DNA from: Kitasatospora sp. SolWspMP-SS2h
GTDB taxonomy: Bacteria > Actinomycetota > Actinomycetes > Streptomycetales > Streptomycetaceae
Reading direction: 5' to 3'
Length of the DNA: 64,000 nt
NCBI RefSeq assembly: GCF_003259315.1
Contig: NZ_QLLT01000028.1
Location: forward strand, 1-64,000
The position numbers and the translations under genes are program-made. Below the pieces are notes generated by a model. The model saw only the letters and a list, made by a program, of their open reading frames with translations, had not been told where the DNA came from and made no database searches. Shown here piece after piece: positions 7,014 to 16,521 of the stretch (position 1 is the stretch's first letter; each line of letters opens with the position of its first letter).

Positions 7014-9446
7014 TCACTGGGAGCCGGCCGGGAGCGGACGGGCGAGTTCGAGCATCCGGTCGACCACCCGGGCCGCGGCCCGGCCGTCGTCGAGCGGGCA
7101 GAACCGCTCCCGGAAGGCCCGGTAGCGCTCCGCGTACGGCGCCGGGTCGAAGTCGCGCAGGGCGGCCACCACCTCGGCGGAGGTGGACAGCAGCGGGCCC
7201 GGCGCGTGCGCCTGGAAGTCGAAGGTGAAGCCGCGCAGCCGGTTGCGGTAGTGCTCCAGGTCGTAGGTGAAGAACAGCATCGGGCGCCCGGTCACCGCGA
7301 AGTCGAACATCAGCGAGGAGTAGTCGGTCACCAGCACGTCGGCGGCCAGCATCAGGTCGGCGACGTCCGGGTGGTCCGAGACGTCCCGGACGAAGTCGTC
7401 GTCGGGCATCCGCCCGCCGACGTGCACGTGCGGGCGCAGCAGCAGCAGGTGGTCCTCGCCGAGGGCGGCCCGGGCCGCCTCGACGTCCAGCCGCAGGTCC
7501 AGCCGGTAGCGGTCGCCGTCGCGCTGGTCGTCGCGCCAGGTCGGGGCGTACAGCACCACCGTGCGCCCCTCCGGGACGCCGAGCCGGGCGCGGACCGCGG
7601 CCCGCTCGACCGGGTCGGCGCGCACCAGCCGGTCGTTGCGCGGGTAGCCGGCCTCCAGCGGCTCGCCCCGGTAGTCGAAGGAGTCGGCGAGGATCGGGCC
7701 GGCGAACGGGCTGGGGGACAGCAGCAGGTTCCACTGCCGCACCTCGCGCTCCAGCCGGTCCAGGTAGCCGTCCTCGGCCATCCACTCGGTGCGCACCTGG
7801 CGCGCTATCCGCTTGAGCGGGGTGCCGTGCCACAGCTGGGCGACCACCTGGCCCTCGCGGCGCTCCAGGAAGTCCGGGAAGTGCGTGTTGCCGACCAGGT
7901 AGCGGCTGGTGGCCAGCGCCTCGTACCACTCGGGGCTCCACATCCGCAGCGCGGTGGTGCCCGCAGGGGGCTGCTCCTGGCCGTCCTCGACCACCCACAG
8001 GTGCTCCAGCGGCAGGCCGCGGGCGACCAGTTCCTCGTGCACGGCGCGCGGGTTGCAGGAGTAGCTGCGGCCGCCGAAGACGTCGTAGAGCACGGCGTCG
8101 CGCAGCGGCAGGCGGCGGGCCGCCGGGTAGTCCGCGGTGCGCAGCCGCAGCTGGCGGCGGGCGTTGCGCTCGGCGGCGGTGAGCACCGGGGTGCTGTCCA
8201 GGATCAGGGTGTCGTGCCAGCGCCGCTCCAGCAGGAAGGTCTTGGGGCCGCGGGTGCCGCGCAGCGGCAGCGCCGCCAGCGCGGCGGGGTGCAGGCGCAG
8301 TGGCAGGCCGTCGTCCCCGGGGGCGCCGGTCCGGCGCAGCGACAGCTCCCAGACGCCCTTGGCGAGCGGCCGGGGCCGGCCGTCGGAGGCCGCCGGTTCG
8401 AGCGCCAGGACGGTGCGGAAGCGGCCGTCGCCGGTCAGCTCGACCGGGCGGCGGCGCTCCCGGCCGTCGCCGCTGTGCCGCAGCACCAGCTCGACCGGCC
8501 GGTCGGCGTGGTGCGGCAGCTCGCCGGCCAGCTCGTAGCCCTCCGGGACGGGCGTGAGGGCGTCCACCAACGGCTCCGGGTCCTGGACGCGGAACTGCAG
8601 GTGCAGGTCGGAGAGCTGCTTGGCGTACAGCGCCTGCCGGTCCGGCAGCGGGAGCTGACGGCGGCCGACGGGCGGGCAGTCGGCGCGCACGGCGGTGGTC
8701 CGGCCGTCGGGGCCGAGCAGGCTGGGCTCCCAGTGCCCGGCCAGGGCGCACTGCCCGGCCCCGACGCGGGCGGTGAACGCGGTGCCGTCCCAGTCGGTGG
8801 CGCAGGCGACGCCGGTGTCGGTCTCCCGGTGGCGCAGCACCAGGGTGCCGCCGGCCGTCCCGGCGGGGGCGCGGCCGGAGACCAGGAAGCCGTCGCCGTC
8901 GCTCTCCAGGCCGGTGACGGCGGCCAGGCCGGTGAGCACGGTCAGTTGCAGGGTGCCGGCGCCGAACTGCGGCACCACCAGCACGTCCGCGTCGGCCCAG
9001 TGGACCGGCGGGTACTCGGCGCTGCCGCACCAGTGCGCGGCCAGCGTGGTGCGGGCGCGCAGCCGGCCGGAGGCCACCAGCGCCTCGACCCGCCAGGTGC
9101 CGGGTTGCCACTGGCCGCCCCGGCGCAGCGACCGGGGGTCGATCAGCGCGGTGAAGCCGGTCCAGTCGAGCCCGTGCGCCTCCTGGGCGCTGTCGTCGGT
9201 GGCCTCGGGCAGGTAGCGGGGGCGGGTGCCGAGCCGCAGCGGGCGCCGCCCGGACGGCGGGACCAGTTCGAGTTCGACCGAGGTCTCGCCCGGCCGGTCG
9301 CCCGGGTGCCCCGCCAGCCGCCCGTCGCCGAGCAGCGAGAGCACGCCGCCGTCCCACGCGGCCTGTCGCAGACCCACCCTGGCCGAGACGTCGGAGGCGG
9401 TGCGGGTGCGGTCCTGTCGGCCGGCGAAAAGGGAGAGTCGAGACAC
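7014..9446 (-). CDS. CDP-glycerol glycerophosphotransferase family protein (TagF/TarL-like)
   Basis: An 810-residue protein. The C-terminal 370 or so residues match the CDP-glycerol:poly(glycerophosphate) glycerophosphotransferase domain: LWHGTPLKRI, LSPSPFAGPI, RNDRL, VVLYAPTWRDD, VLVTDYSSLMFDFA and a DLEHYRNRLRGFTFDF end segment. The N-terminal 420 residues are beta-rich repeats of unknown role, shared with the next gene but without its GT2 domain. Such enzymes polymerise glycerol- or ribitol-phosphate units of wall teichoic acid at the inner membrane face. The GTG at 9446 is the only good in-frame start and has no clear ribosome-binding site, so the start is uncertain. It lies downstream of the larger paralogue on the same strand but behind a terminator, in a relatively AT-rich gap that may hold its own promoter. 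Confidence 0.85.
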   Translation of the reverse strand: MSRLSLFAGRQDRTRTASDVSARVGLRQAAWDGGVLSLLGDGRLAGHPGDRPGETSVELELVPPSGRRPLRLGTRPRYLPEATDDSAQEAHGLDWTGFTALIDPRSLRRGGQWQPGTWRVEALVASGRLRARTTLAAHWCGSAEYPPVHWADADVLVVPQFGAGTLQLTVLTGLAAVTGLESDGDGFLVSGRAPAGTAGGTLVLRHRETDTGVACATDWDGTAFTARVGAGQCALAGHWEPSLLGPDGRTTAVRADCPPVGRRQLPLPDRQALYAKQLSDLHLQFRVQDPEPLVDALTPVPEGYELAGELPHHADRPVELVLRHSGDGRERRRPVELTGDGRFRTVLALEPAASDGRPRPLAKGVWELSLRRTGAPGDDGLPLRLHPAALAALPLRGTRGPKTFLLERRWHDTLILDSTPVLTAAERNARRQLRLRTADYPAARRLPLRDAVLYDVFGGRSYSCNPRAVHEELVARGLPLEHLWVVEDGQEQPPAGTTALRMWSPEWYEALATSRYLVGNTHFPDFLERREGQVVAQLWHGTPLKRIARQVRTEWMAEDGYLDRLEREVRQWNLLLSPSPFAGPILADSFDYRGEPLEAGYPRNDRLVRADPVERAAVRARLGVPEGRTVVLYAPTWRDDQRDGDRYRLDLRLDVEAARAALGEDHLLLLRPHVHVGGRMPDDDFVRDVSDHPDVADLMLAADVLVTDYSSLMFDFAVTGRPMLFFTYDLEHYRNRLRGFTFDFQAHAPGPLLSTSAEVVAALRDFDPAPYAERYRAFRERFCPLDDGRAAARVVDRMLELARPLPAGSQ

Positions 9447-9567
9447 TTCTTCATGACATCCAGGCCACCTGGGAAAGTCAATTCCCCCCCTCCTGGGAAA
9501 ATTCTCAGCATTCGCCGTTTTTCCTGGAATGGGAGGGGAACCGGCGGTGGGTTGACCGGTGGTGGAG

Positions 9568-9596
9568 CGGCGCCCCCCGGTTGACGGGGGGCGCCG
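9568..9596 (-). terminator. Terminator after the GT2/glycerophosphotransferase gene
   Basis: A perfect 12-bp stem, CGGCGCCCCCCG pairing with CGGGGGGCGCCG around a 5-base loop, lies a few bases beyond the stop codon of the 1192-residue gene. It separates that gene from the downstream paralogue. Confidence 0.65.
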
Positions 9597-9600
9597 GCCG

Positions 9601-12600
9601 TCACTCGCCCTCGGCCAGCAGCGCGTCCACCACCCGGGCCGCGGCCCGGCCGTCGTCCAGGTCCCCGTACGCCTCGCGGAACGCCGCGTACCGGTCGGCG
9701 TACTCGGCGGCCACCCCGGGCAGGTCGGCGAGCGCGCCGACCACCTCGGCGGAGGTGCGCAGCAGCGGGCCGGGTGCCTGGGCCTCGAAGTCGAAGCTGA
9801 AACCGCGCAGGTTGTCGCGGTAGTGCTCCAGGTCGTAGGCGAAGAACAGCACCGGGCGGCCGGTGTTCATGAAGTCGAACACCGAGGCCGAGTAGTCGGT
9901 CACCAGGGCGTCGGCGACCAGCAGCAGTTCGGCCGTGTCGGGGTAGGTGCTGACGTCCCAGACGTAGCCGTTGCCGGCCTCGGCGATCTGCCCGCGCACC
10001 ACCTCGTGGCTGCGCACCAGCAGCACCTGGTCGTCGCCCAGCGCGGCGCGGGCCGCGTCCAGGTCGAGCTGCAGGTTGAACTGGTAGCCGCCGTCGGGCA
10101 GCCGGCGGTCCTCCCGGAAGGTCGGCGCGTACAGCACGACCTGCTTGCCCTCGGGCAGGCCGAGCTGCTCGCGCACCCGCTCGGCGGTCTTCTCCCGGTC
10201 GGCGGCGAACAGCAGGTCGTTGCGCGGCGAGCCGCTCTCCAGCACCTTCCCGGTGTACCCGAAGGCGCGCCGCAGCACCGGCACCGACCAGCGGTTGCCG
10301 GCCGTCAACAGGCTCCACTGCGGCACCTCCTCCCTGAGGTGCTCCAGGTACCCGGAGTCGGTGAACCAGACCTTCTCGAAGTCGGCGCCGATCCGCTTCA
10401 GCGGCACGCCCTGCCAGGTCTGCAGGACGACCTGGCCGGGGCGGCGGCGGAAGTACGTGGGCAGGTGGGTGGAGGTGACGACGTACTTCGCGGTGGACAG
10501 CGCCCGGAACCACTCGGGGGAGCGGTGCCGGACGGCCTCGGCGGTCTGCGGCAGCTCCGCCTGCAGGTCCACCGAGGTCCACAGGTGGCGCAGCGGCAGG
10601 CCGCGGCGGACCAGCTCCTCGTGCACCGCGCGCGGCGAGTCGCCGTACACGCCGCCGTCGGCGGCCCACCAGTCCTCCCGGACGGTGTGGTAGAGCACCG
10701 TGTCGGTCAGCGGGCCGGCCGGCTGCTCGACGTAGGCGTGCCGCAGGGTGCGCTGCCGGTAGCCGCTGCGCTCGTCGGGCGTCAGCGGGTCGTGCGACTC
10801 CAGCGAGAGGGTGTCGAAGCCGCGGCGCTCCAGGGCGACCCGCTTGCCGCGGGCCTCGACCTCCAGCGGCAGCGCGTCGAAGGTCCGGGAGTCCAGCACG
10901 GCGGCCGGCCACAGGCTGTCGACCGGGGCGCCGACCGGGCGGAACAGCACCGTCCAGGTGCCCTTGTGCAGCGGCACCCGGCCGGCGAAGGACGCGGTCG
11001 GCACGGCGGGCAGCGCGGCCCGGAAGCGCCCGTCGGCGATCTCCACCGGGTAGGCGTGCTCCTCCTGCCGCTTCACGTGCCGGATCACCAGCTCGTAGCG
11101 GTGGGCGCCGGGCAGCGGGAAGGACCCGCTGAGCACGAAGCCCTCGCCGTCGGTGGCCCGGGCCACCTCCTCGATCACCGGCTGGAGCACCTGGTCGCAC
11201 AGCTGCAGGTAGCCGGACGGGGAGGGCTTGGCGTACAGCGCGCGGGCGCCGCCGGCCAGCGGCAGGTGCAGCTCCACCGCGGCGGTGCGGTCGTCCAGCA
11301 CCAGCGGCAGCGCGCTGCCGTCGGACAGCTTGAGCTCCAGGTCCCAGCGGTCCCGGGTGCGCTCCTCCGCGGCCGGGTCCAGGGCGTCCCAGGACTCCCG
11401 GACGGCGGTCAGGTCGGCCACCCGGAACCGCGCGGTGAACGGCAGGTCGCGGCCGGCCGGGGTGCCCAGCTCCAGCTCGGCGAACAGGTCGCGGTCGGAC
11501 TCGACGTGCTTGAGCCGCAGCTCCGCGCCGGCCAGGTCGGGGCCGGAGCGGACCAGGCCGCGCAGCTCCACGGTGCCGTCCTGCGCGGTGGCGGCCACCG
11601 CGCGGGCGCGCACCCGCTCCACCCGCAGCAGCAGGTGCCCGTCCCGGGACCACGGCACGATCCGGACGTCGTCCTCGACCCAGTGCGCCGGCGGGTACTC
11701 GCTGCGGTCGTGCCAGCCGACCGACACCCGGCCCTTGTACACGCCGCCCTTGCCGGCCCCGGCCACCAGCACCCGCCAGGAGCCGTCCTTCCAGCCGCCG
11801 CGCTGCTTGAGCCGCTGCGGGTCGATGGACGCGGCGAAGCCCGCCCAGTCGCAGCTGTACAGGTCGTGCGGGGAGCTGGCGGTCGCCTCCGGGCTGTACT
11901 GCGCCTTGGTCTGCACGGCCACCACGCCGCGGCCCTTGGCCTCGCGCAGCACCAGCGCCTTGACCATGTCGTGCCGGTGCTCGGCGCCCAGGTGCTCGGG
12001 GAAGGCGTGGCCGGTGAGCCGCAGCCGGCCGCCCTCCCAGCGGGCCTCGTACAGCCGCGAGCGCATCACCAGGGCATTCTTCAACCGCAGCACGTCCGCG
12101 GGCACGCTCTTGCGGCCGCCGCGCAGGAACGGGTAGTCGGCGTACGGGCGCAGCAGGCCGCGGGCCGGGGCCGCGCCGTTGCTGTCCTTCTCGAAGCGGA
12201 GCTGCTCGATCAGCTCGTCCAGCCGGCCCTGCAGGGTCAGGTGGTACTTGAGCCGCAGCGGGGCGCGCAGCTTGCGGACCTGCTCGGGGCCGATCGCGCG
12301 CAGCAGCCGGCCGGCCGACTCCAGGTAGGCCGCGTTGTACGCCGGGTCGTTCTCCAGCACCGAGCCGAAGAACATCGGGATCTCCTCGACGAGGTTGTTC
12401 TCGTCGTAGGTGCGCAGGTACTTGCGGAACTTCGGGTCGCTCTGCGCCGACAGCCAATCCCGGACCAGCTCCATCGACTTGACCCGGTCGACGACGCCCT
12501 TCGGGTTGGTCTTCATCTGGGTGATCGACATCTCGCCGACCTCCCGCTCGCGCCAGTGGTAGATCGGCTCGGCGAGCACGTCGACCCGGCGGGCCAGGAA

Positions 12601-13179
12601 GTGGTGCGGCACGCTGACCGGGGCGTCCTCGTACAGGATGCCCTCGGGGTACAGCACGCCCGCCTGGTCGAAGAAGGCGCGGCGGTAGACCTTGTTCCAG
12701 GCGGTGCGGTCGGTGATCAGCGCCGGGATCTCGGTGATGTGGGTGCGCAGCCGGGTCTCGGCGAACGGCTTGCGGTGGCCGCCGGACTGGTAGTGGCCCA
12801 CCGCCCGGAAGCGCAGCACGTTGCCGGTGCAGAAGTCCGAGCCGGTCTCGTCCAGCGTGCCGATCATCAGCTCGTAGGCGGACGGCGGCATGGTGTCGTC
12901 GCTGTCGACGAACGCCAGGAACTCGGTGCCCTCGGAGATGTGCCGGTAGCCGGTGTTGCGCGCCGCGCCCAGGCCCTTGTTCACCTGCTTGACCAGCCGG
13001 AAGCGGGAGTCCTTCGCGGCGTACGCCTCGGCGATCGCGGCGCTGGAGTCCTTGGAGCCGTCGTCGACCATGACGCACTCGAAGTCGGCGAAGGTCTGCG
13101 CGGCGATGGAGTCCAGGCACTCCTCGAGGTAGCGCTCGACGTTGTAGATCGGGACGACGACGGACAGACGGGGGGCCAT
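9601..13179 (-). CDS. Bifunctional GT2 glycosyltransferase / CDP-glycerol glycerophosphotransferase
   Basis: A 1192-residue two-enzyme fusion. Residues about 1-230 are a family 2 glycosyltransferase (LSVVVPIYNVERYLEECL, MVDDGSKDSS, FVDSDDTMPP, WNKVYRRAFF). A beta-rich central region of about 450 residues follows. The last 370 residues are a TagF-like glycerophosphotransferase domain (TWQGVPLKRIG, RNDLLFAAD, VVLYAPTFREDRR, ALVTDYSASVFDFM, DLEHYRDNLRGFSFDF). The layout suggests that one polypeptide both adds a sugar to a polyol-phosphate chain and extends it, as in glycosylated wall teichoic acids of actinobacteria. It starts at an ATG right before the GT2 beta-strand and is divergent from the free GT2 at 13322. 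Substrate identities are inference. Confidence 0.88.
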   Translation of the reverse strand: MAPRLSVVVPIYNVERYLEECLDSIAAQTFADFECVMVDDGSKDSSAAIAEAYAAKDSRFRLVKQVNKGLGAARNTGYRHISEGTEFLAFVDSDDTMPPSAYELMIGTLDETGSDFCTGNVLRFRAVGHYQSGGHRKPFAETRLRTHITEIPALITDRTAWNKVYRRAFFDQAGVLYPEGILYEDAPVSVPHHFLARRVDVLAEPIYHWREREVGEMSITQMKTNPKGVVDRVKSMELVRDWLSAQSDPKFRKYLRTYDENNLVEEIPMFFGSVLENDPAYNAAYLESAGRLLRAIGPEQVRKLRAPLRLKYHLTLQGRLDELIEQLRFEKDSNGAAPARGLLRPYADYPFLRGGRKSVPADVLRLKNALVMRSRLYEARWEGGRLRLTGHAFPEHLGAEHRHDMVKALVLREAKGRGVVAVQTKAQYSPEATASSPHDLYSCDWAGFAASIDPQRLKQRGGWKDGSWRVLVAGAGKGGVYKGRVSVGWHDRSEYPPAHWVEDDVRIVPWSRDGHLLLRVERVRARAVAATAQDGTVELRGLVRSGPDLAGAELRLKHVESDRDLFAELELGTPAGRDLPFTARFRVADLTAVRESWDALDPAAEERTRDRWDLELKLSDGSALPLVLDDRTAAVELHLPLAGGARALYAKPSPSGYLQLCDQVLQPVIEEVARATDGEGFVLSGSFPLPGAHRYELVIRHVKRQEEHAYPVEIADGRFRAALPAVPTASFAGRVPLHKGTWTVLFRPVGAPVDSLWPAAVLDSRTFDALPLEVEARGKRVALERRGFDTLSLESHDPLTPDERSGYRQRTLRHAYVEQPAGPLTDTVLYHTVREDWWAADGGVYGDSPRAVHEELVRRGLPLRHLWTSVDLQAELPQTAEAVRHRSPEWFRALSTAKYVVTSTHLPTYFRRRPGQVVLQTWQGVPLKRIGADFEKVWFTDSGYLEHLREEVPQWSLLTAGNRWSVPVLRRAFGYTGKVLESGSPRNDLLFAADREKTAERVREQLGLPEGKQVVLYAPTFREDRRLPDGGYQFNLQLDLDAARAALGDDQVLLVRSHEVVRGQIAEAGNGYVWDVSTYPDTAELLLVADALVTDYSASVFDFMNTGRPVLFFAYDLEHYRDNLRGFSFDFEAQAPGPLLRTSAEVVGALADLPGVAAEYADRYAAFREAYGDLDDGRAAARVVDALLAEGE

Positions 13180-13288
13180 CGGTAGCGCAGAGCCTTTCCT
13201 CAGGGAGTGCGGCCGGCGGGCCCGTGAAACGTGCGAAAGCGGACCGGCACCGGCCGCGATCCTACCTCTCCGGGCTTGCTAGTCTGCG

Positions 13289-13308
13289 CCAGGCCAGGCC
13301 AGGCCAGG
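13289..13308 (+). repeat. Four tandem CCAGG pentamers next to the ribosome-binding site
   Basis: Four exact copies of CCAGG in a row run straight into AGGAG, the likely ribosome-binding site of the GT2 gene. A slippage-prone pentamer here would change RBS spacing or the leader rather than the reading frame. No function is demonstrated. Confidence 0.6.
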
Positions 13309-13321
13309 AGAGTGAGAACAG

Positions 13322-14320
13322 ATGCCGCGGTTCAGTGTCGTCGTGCCGGTGCACGCCGTCGAGGAGTACCTGCCCGAATGCCTGGAGTCGGTCCTGGCGC
13401 AGTCCTTCACCGACTTCGAGCTGATCGCGGTGGACGACCGCTCGCCCGACGGCTGCGGCGCGATCCTGGACGCGGCGGCCGCCCGCGACCCCCGGGTGAC
13501 CGTCCGGCACCTGCCCGAGAACGTCGGCCTCGGCCCGGCCCGCAACGCCGGCGCCGCCCTCGCCACCGGCGACTACCTGGTCTTCCTGGACAGCGACGAC
13601 ACCCTCACCCCCGGCCTGCTCGCCGACACCGACGCCCGGCTGCGCGCCACCGGCGACCCCGACCTGCTGGTGTTCGACTACGCCCGCAGCCACTGGGACG
13701 GCCGGGTCGCCCGCTCCGCCTCCGCCCCGGTCTTCGCCCGCCCCGGCGCCGAGGTGTTCACCCTGGACGAGCGCCGGGACCTGCTCGACCTGCTCCAGGT
13801 CGCCTGGAACAAGGCCTACCGCCGCGAGTTCCTGCTCCGGCACGACCTGTCCTTCCCGCCCGGCTACTACGAGGACACCCCGTTCACCTATCCGGCGCTG
13901 CTCGCCGCCGAGCGGATCACCCTGCTCGACCGGGTCGGCGTGCACTACCGGCAGCGCCGCGAGGGCGGCAACATCCTGGCCACCGCCTCCCGCAAGCACT
14001 TCGACGTCTTCGCGCAGTACGACCGGGTGTTCGCCTTCCTCGACACCCGCCCCGACCTGGACCGCTGGCGCCCGGTCATCTACCGGATGATGCTCGGCCA
14101 CCTCGCCACCGTGGTCTCCAAGCCCGGCCGGGTCCCGCCCGGCGACCGCCGCGAGTTCTTCCGCCGCGCCGCCGAGCACTGCGCCCGGCACCGCCCGGCC
14201 GGCTACCGGCCGCCGCCCGGCCGCGAGGGGCTGCGCGGCGAACTGCTCGGCCGCGGCAACTACCTCGGCTTCCAGGGCCTGCGGGCCCTGGCCCGGGCCC
14301 GCCGGGCCGTCCGCCGCTGA
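13322..14320 (+). CDS. Family 2 glycosyltransferase
   Basis: A 332-residue GT-A fold enzyme. The N terminus reads FSVVVPVHAVEEYLPECLES with VDDRSPDG (nucleotide-binding Asp pair) near residue 38 and FLDSDDTLTPG (DxD metal site) near residue 92. WNKAYRREFL and EDTPFTYP resemble the GT2 half of the neighbouring fusion protein, so it may act on the same surface polymer. No membrane segment is seen. The start has AGGAG 11 bases upstream. It is divergent from the fusion gene, sharing a 142-base promoter region. Sugar and acceptor cannot be read from the sequence. Confidence 0.88.
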   Translation: MPRFSVVVPVHAVEEYLPECLESVLAQSFTDFELIAVDDRSPDGCGAILDAAAARDPRVTVRHLPENVGLGPARNAGAALATGDYLVFLDSDDTLTPGLLADTDARLRATGDPDLLVFDYARSHWDGRVARSASAPVFARPGAEVFTLDERRDLLDLLQVAWNKAYRREFLLRHDLSFPPGYYEDTPFTYPALLAAERITLLDRVGVHYRQRREGGNILATASRKHFDVFAQYDRVFAFLDTRPDLDRWRPVIYRMMLGHLATVVSKPGRVPPGDRREFFRRAAEHCARHRPAGYRPPPGREGLRGELLGRGNYLGFQGLRALARARRAVRR

Positions 14321-14390
14321 ACCCCCGCCCGGCGGGGGCGGGCTGACGGGTCCTCACCCGAAGCCCCGAAGCCTCGGAGCCCCCGGAGCC

Positions 14391-14456
14391 CCCGGGACGG
14401 CCCGTGGCGGGCCCCGGGACGGCCCGTGACGGGCCCCGGACGGCCCGCGGCGCGCC
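14391..14456. repeat. Three 22-base GC-rich tandem repeats
   Basis: The unit CCCGGGACGGCCCGTGGCGG plus GC occurs three times in a row with 1 to 4 changes, in the gap between the GT2 and YihY genes. Each unit can fold on itself (CCCG pairing with CGGG), so together they probably end GT2 transcription. This may be a simple local duplication. Confidence 0.5.
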
Positions 14457-14510
14457 GGGCCCGGCCCCCGCTCCCGCGGCGGGGACCCGGACGCCGGTAT
14501 ACAGCCATGC

Positions 14511-15455
14511 GTGGACTTCCTCACCAAGCTGCCCGTGATCGGCCCGCTCGCCGCCCGACTGCTGCGCAGCCGGCCCTACCGGGTGTACCTGCTGTTCGAC
14601 GACGTCCAGGGCAACCGGCTGGCCGGGGCGGTCACCTTCTTCGGCTTCCTGGCGCTGTTCCCGCTGCTCACGGTGGCCCTGGCGATCGCCCTGGCCACCC
14701 TCTCCGACTCCCGGGTGCACCAGCTCCAGGACAAGATCACCGAGCAGCTGCCGGGCCTCGCCGACTCGCTCGACCTGGACGCCATGGCGGCCAACGCCGG
14801 CACCGTCGGCCTGGTCTCCGGCCTGCTGCTGCTGATCTCCGGCCTCGGCTGGGTGGACACCATGCGCGGCGCGGTGCGCACCGTGTGGCGGCTGCCGGAC
14901 GACGGCGGCAACCCGGTCCTGGTCAAGGCCCGCGACTGCGTGGTGCTGCTCGGCCTCGGCCTGGTCTGCCTGGCCTCGCTGGCCGCCTCCGCGCTCGCCA
15001 CCACCCTGGTCCACCGGCTCTCCGACGCCCTGGGCCTGGACGGCGGGGCCGCCCGCTGGCTGCTGTCCGGGCTGGGCTTCCTGATCGCGGTCTGCGCCGA
15101 CCTGCTGCTCTTCGCCTACCTGCTCGGCCCGTTCCCGCGGATCACCGGCCAGCGCCGCCGCGCCCTGCTGGAGGGCGCGCTGATCGGCGCGGTCGGCTTC
15201 GAACTGCTGAAACTGCTGCTCTCCTCCTACCTGGGCTCGGTGGCCGGCCGCAGCCTGTACGGGGCGTTCGGCGTGCCGGTGGCCCTGCTGCTGTGGATCG
15301 ACTTCGTCACCCGGCTGCTGATGTACTGCGCGGCCTGGACCGCGCTCGCCGACCCGGAACGGGCCCGGCTGCGCGCCGTCCGGCAGGCCGAGGCCGCGCT
15401 CGAAGCCGCCGGGGAGACATCCGCCCCGCCCGCTGTGCGGCGTCCGGACGAGTGA
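14511..15455 (+). CDS. YihY/BrkB family inner membrane protein
   Basis: A 314-residue polytopic membrane protein with about six hydrophobic helices. Family hallmarks are GNRLAGAVTFFGFLALFPLL in the first helix, SGLGWVDTMRGAVRTVW in the middle and LYGAFGVPVALLLWIDF near the end. The family was once called ribonuclease BN, which is wrong for E. coli YihY; its function is undefined but envelope-linked. The GTG at 14511 gives the best N terminus. No ribosome-binding site is evident, so translation could be leaderless. The C-terminal 40 residues are charged and cytoplasmic. It is followed by the methyltransferase gene on the same strand. Confidence 0.85.
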   Translation: MDFLTKLPVIGPLAARLLRSRPYRVYLLFDDVQGNRLAGAVTFFGFLALFPLLTVALAIALATLSDSRVHQLQDKITEQLPGLADSLDLDAMAANAGTVGLVSGLLLLISGLGWVDTMRGAVRTVWRLPDDGGNPVLVKARDCVVLLGLGLVCLASLAASALATTLVHRLSDALGLDGGAARWLLSGLGFLIAVCADLLLFAYLLGPFPRITGQRRRALLEGALIGAVGFELLKLLLSSYLGSVAGRSLYGAFGVPVALLLWIDFVTRLLMYCAAWTALADPERARLRAVRQAEAALEAAGETSAPPAVRRPDE

Positions 15456-15538
15456 CTATGATCCCGGTCACACCAGTCCGGTTCCCGCCGACCGCACACC
15501 GCCGTGCCCCGGCCCCGGCCAGCTCCCCAGGAGACCGC

Positions 15539-16435
15539 GTGTCCGCACCAGGCACCGCCGCCGCTCCCGCCGCCCCCGAGGGCCTCCCCGTCCCGGCCGC
15601 CCCGGACGACGTCCCGGGCTGGTTCTTCCGGGCCGACCAGGAGGTCTTCGCCCACCTGCTCGACCGGCAGAGCGAGACCGGGACCACCGGCGACCTGCTG
15701 GAGATGGGCGCCTACCTGGGCCGCTCGGCGATCCTGCTGGGCTACCACCTGCGCGCCGGGGAGACCTTCACGGTCTGCGACCTGTTCGACCTGGAGGCCC
15801 CGGACGACCAGAACTCCGCCGAGATGGACATGTCCTACCGCGACACCCTGACCCGGCGCGCCTTCGAGGCCAACTACCTGGCCTTCCACCCCGAACTGCC
15901 GGCGATCGTCCAGGCCCCCACCTCGGTCCTCGCCGACGGCCGGATCCCCGCGGGCAGCTGCCGCTTCGTCCACATCGACGCCTCCCACCTGTACGAGCAC
16001 GTGGCCGGCGACATCCTGGTCGCCCGGGAGGCCCTCGCCAAGGACGGCGTGGTCGCCCTCGACGACTACCGGGCCCCGCACACCCCCGGCGTGGCCGCCG
16101 CCGTCTGGGAGGCCGTCTTCACCCTCGGCCTGCGGCCGGTGCTGCTCACCCCCGAGAAGTTCTACGGCACCTGGGGCGACCCCGAGGCGGTCCGCGCCGA
16201 CCTGCTCGACCGGGACTGGCGCGGCGAGGGCTTCCGGCTCGACGAGGAGCACCTGGCCGGGCAGCGCTGCCACCGCCTCGCCTGGGACGAGCCCCCGGCG
16301 CCCGAGCTTGCCCCGGCCCCCGCTCCCGCCCGGCCGCGGCGCTCGCTGCCCCGCCGGATCGCCCTCGACGTCCTGCCGCCCGTCGCCACCCGCTCGGTGC
16401 GCCGCGCCCTGCGGGCCGCCCGCCGCACCGCCTGA
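15539..16435 (+). CDS. Class I SAM-dependent methyltransferase (Methyltransf_24-like)
   Basis: A 298-residue soluble protein. LLEMGAYLGRSAILLGY is the SAM-binding loop of the family related to macrocin/TylF and cephalosporin-hydroxylase methyltransferases. VCDLFD is motif II, VHIDASHLYEHVAGDIL matches the conserved acidic metal/SAM region, and GVVALDDYRAP the next strand. The GTG at 15539 follows AGGAG by 6 bases, a stronger start than the in-frame ATG at 15459, which has no RBS. The C-terminal 50 residues are Pro/Arg-rich and positively charged. Being beside glycosyl- and glycerophosphotransferases, it may methylate a surface sugar. Substrate unknown. Confidence 0.82.
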   Translation: MSAPGTAAAPAAPEGLPVPAAPDDVPGWFFRADQEVFAHLLDRQSETGTTGDLLEMGAYLGRSAILLGYHLRAGETFTVCDLFDLEAPDDQNSAEMDMSYRDTLTRRAFEANYLAFHPELPAIVQAPTSVLADGRIPAGSCRFVHIDASHLYEHVAGDILVAREALAKDGVVALDDYRAPHTPGVAAAVWEAVFTLGLRPVLLTPEKFYGTWGDPEAVRADLLDRDWRGEGFRLDEEHLAGQRCHRLAWDEPPAPELAPAPAPARPRRSLPRRIALDVLPPVATRSVRRALRAARRTA

Positions 16436-16521
16436 TCCAACTGCCCCGCCGGACCGCCGGACCGCCCGACGCCCCGGACCGCCCGACGGCCCCGCACCGC
16501 CGGACGCCCCGGCCGGCCCGG

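Noticed and set aside
7206..13185. Very long plus-strand frames (792 and 1208 codons) opposite the glycerophosphotransferase genes
   Set aside because: They are mirror-image shadows of high-GC coding sequence on the minus strand, with Gln/Val/His/Arg repeats and no domain signatures.
13289..14456. CRISPR-like array from short repeats
   Set aside because: The repeats are contiguous pentamers or 22-mers without unique spacers and are better explained by local duplication.
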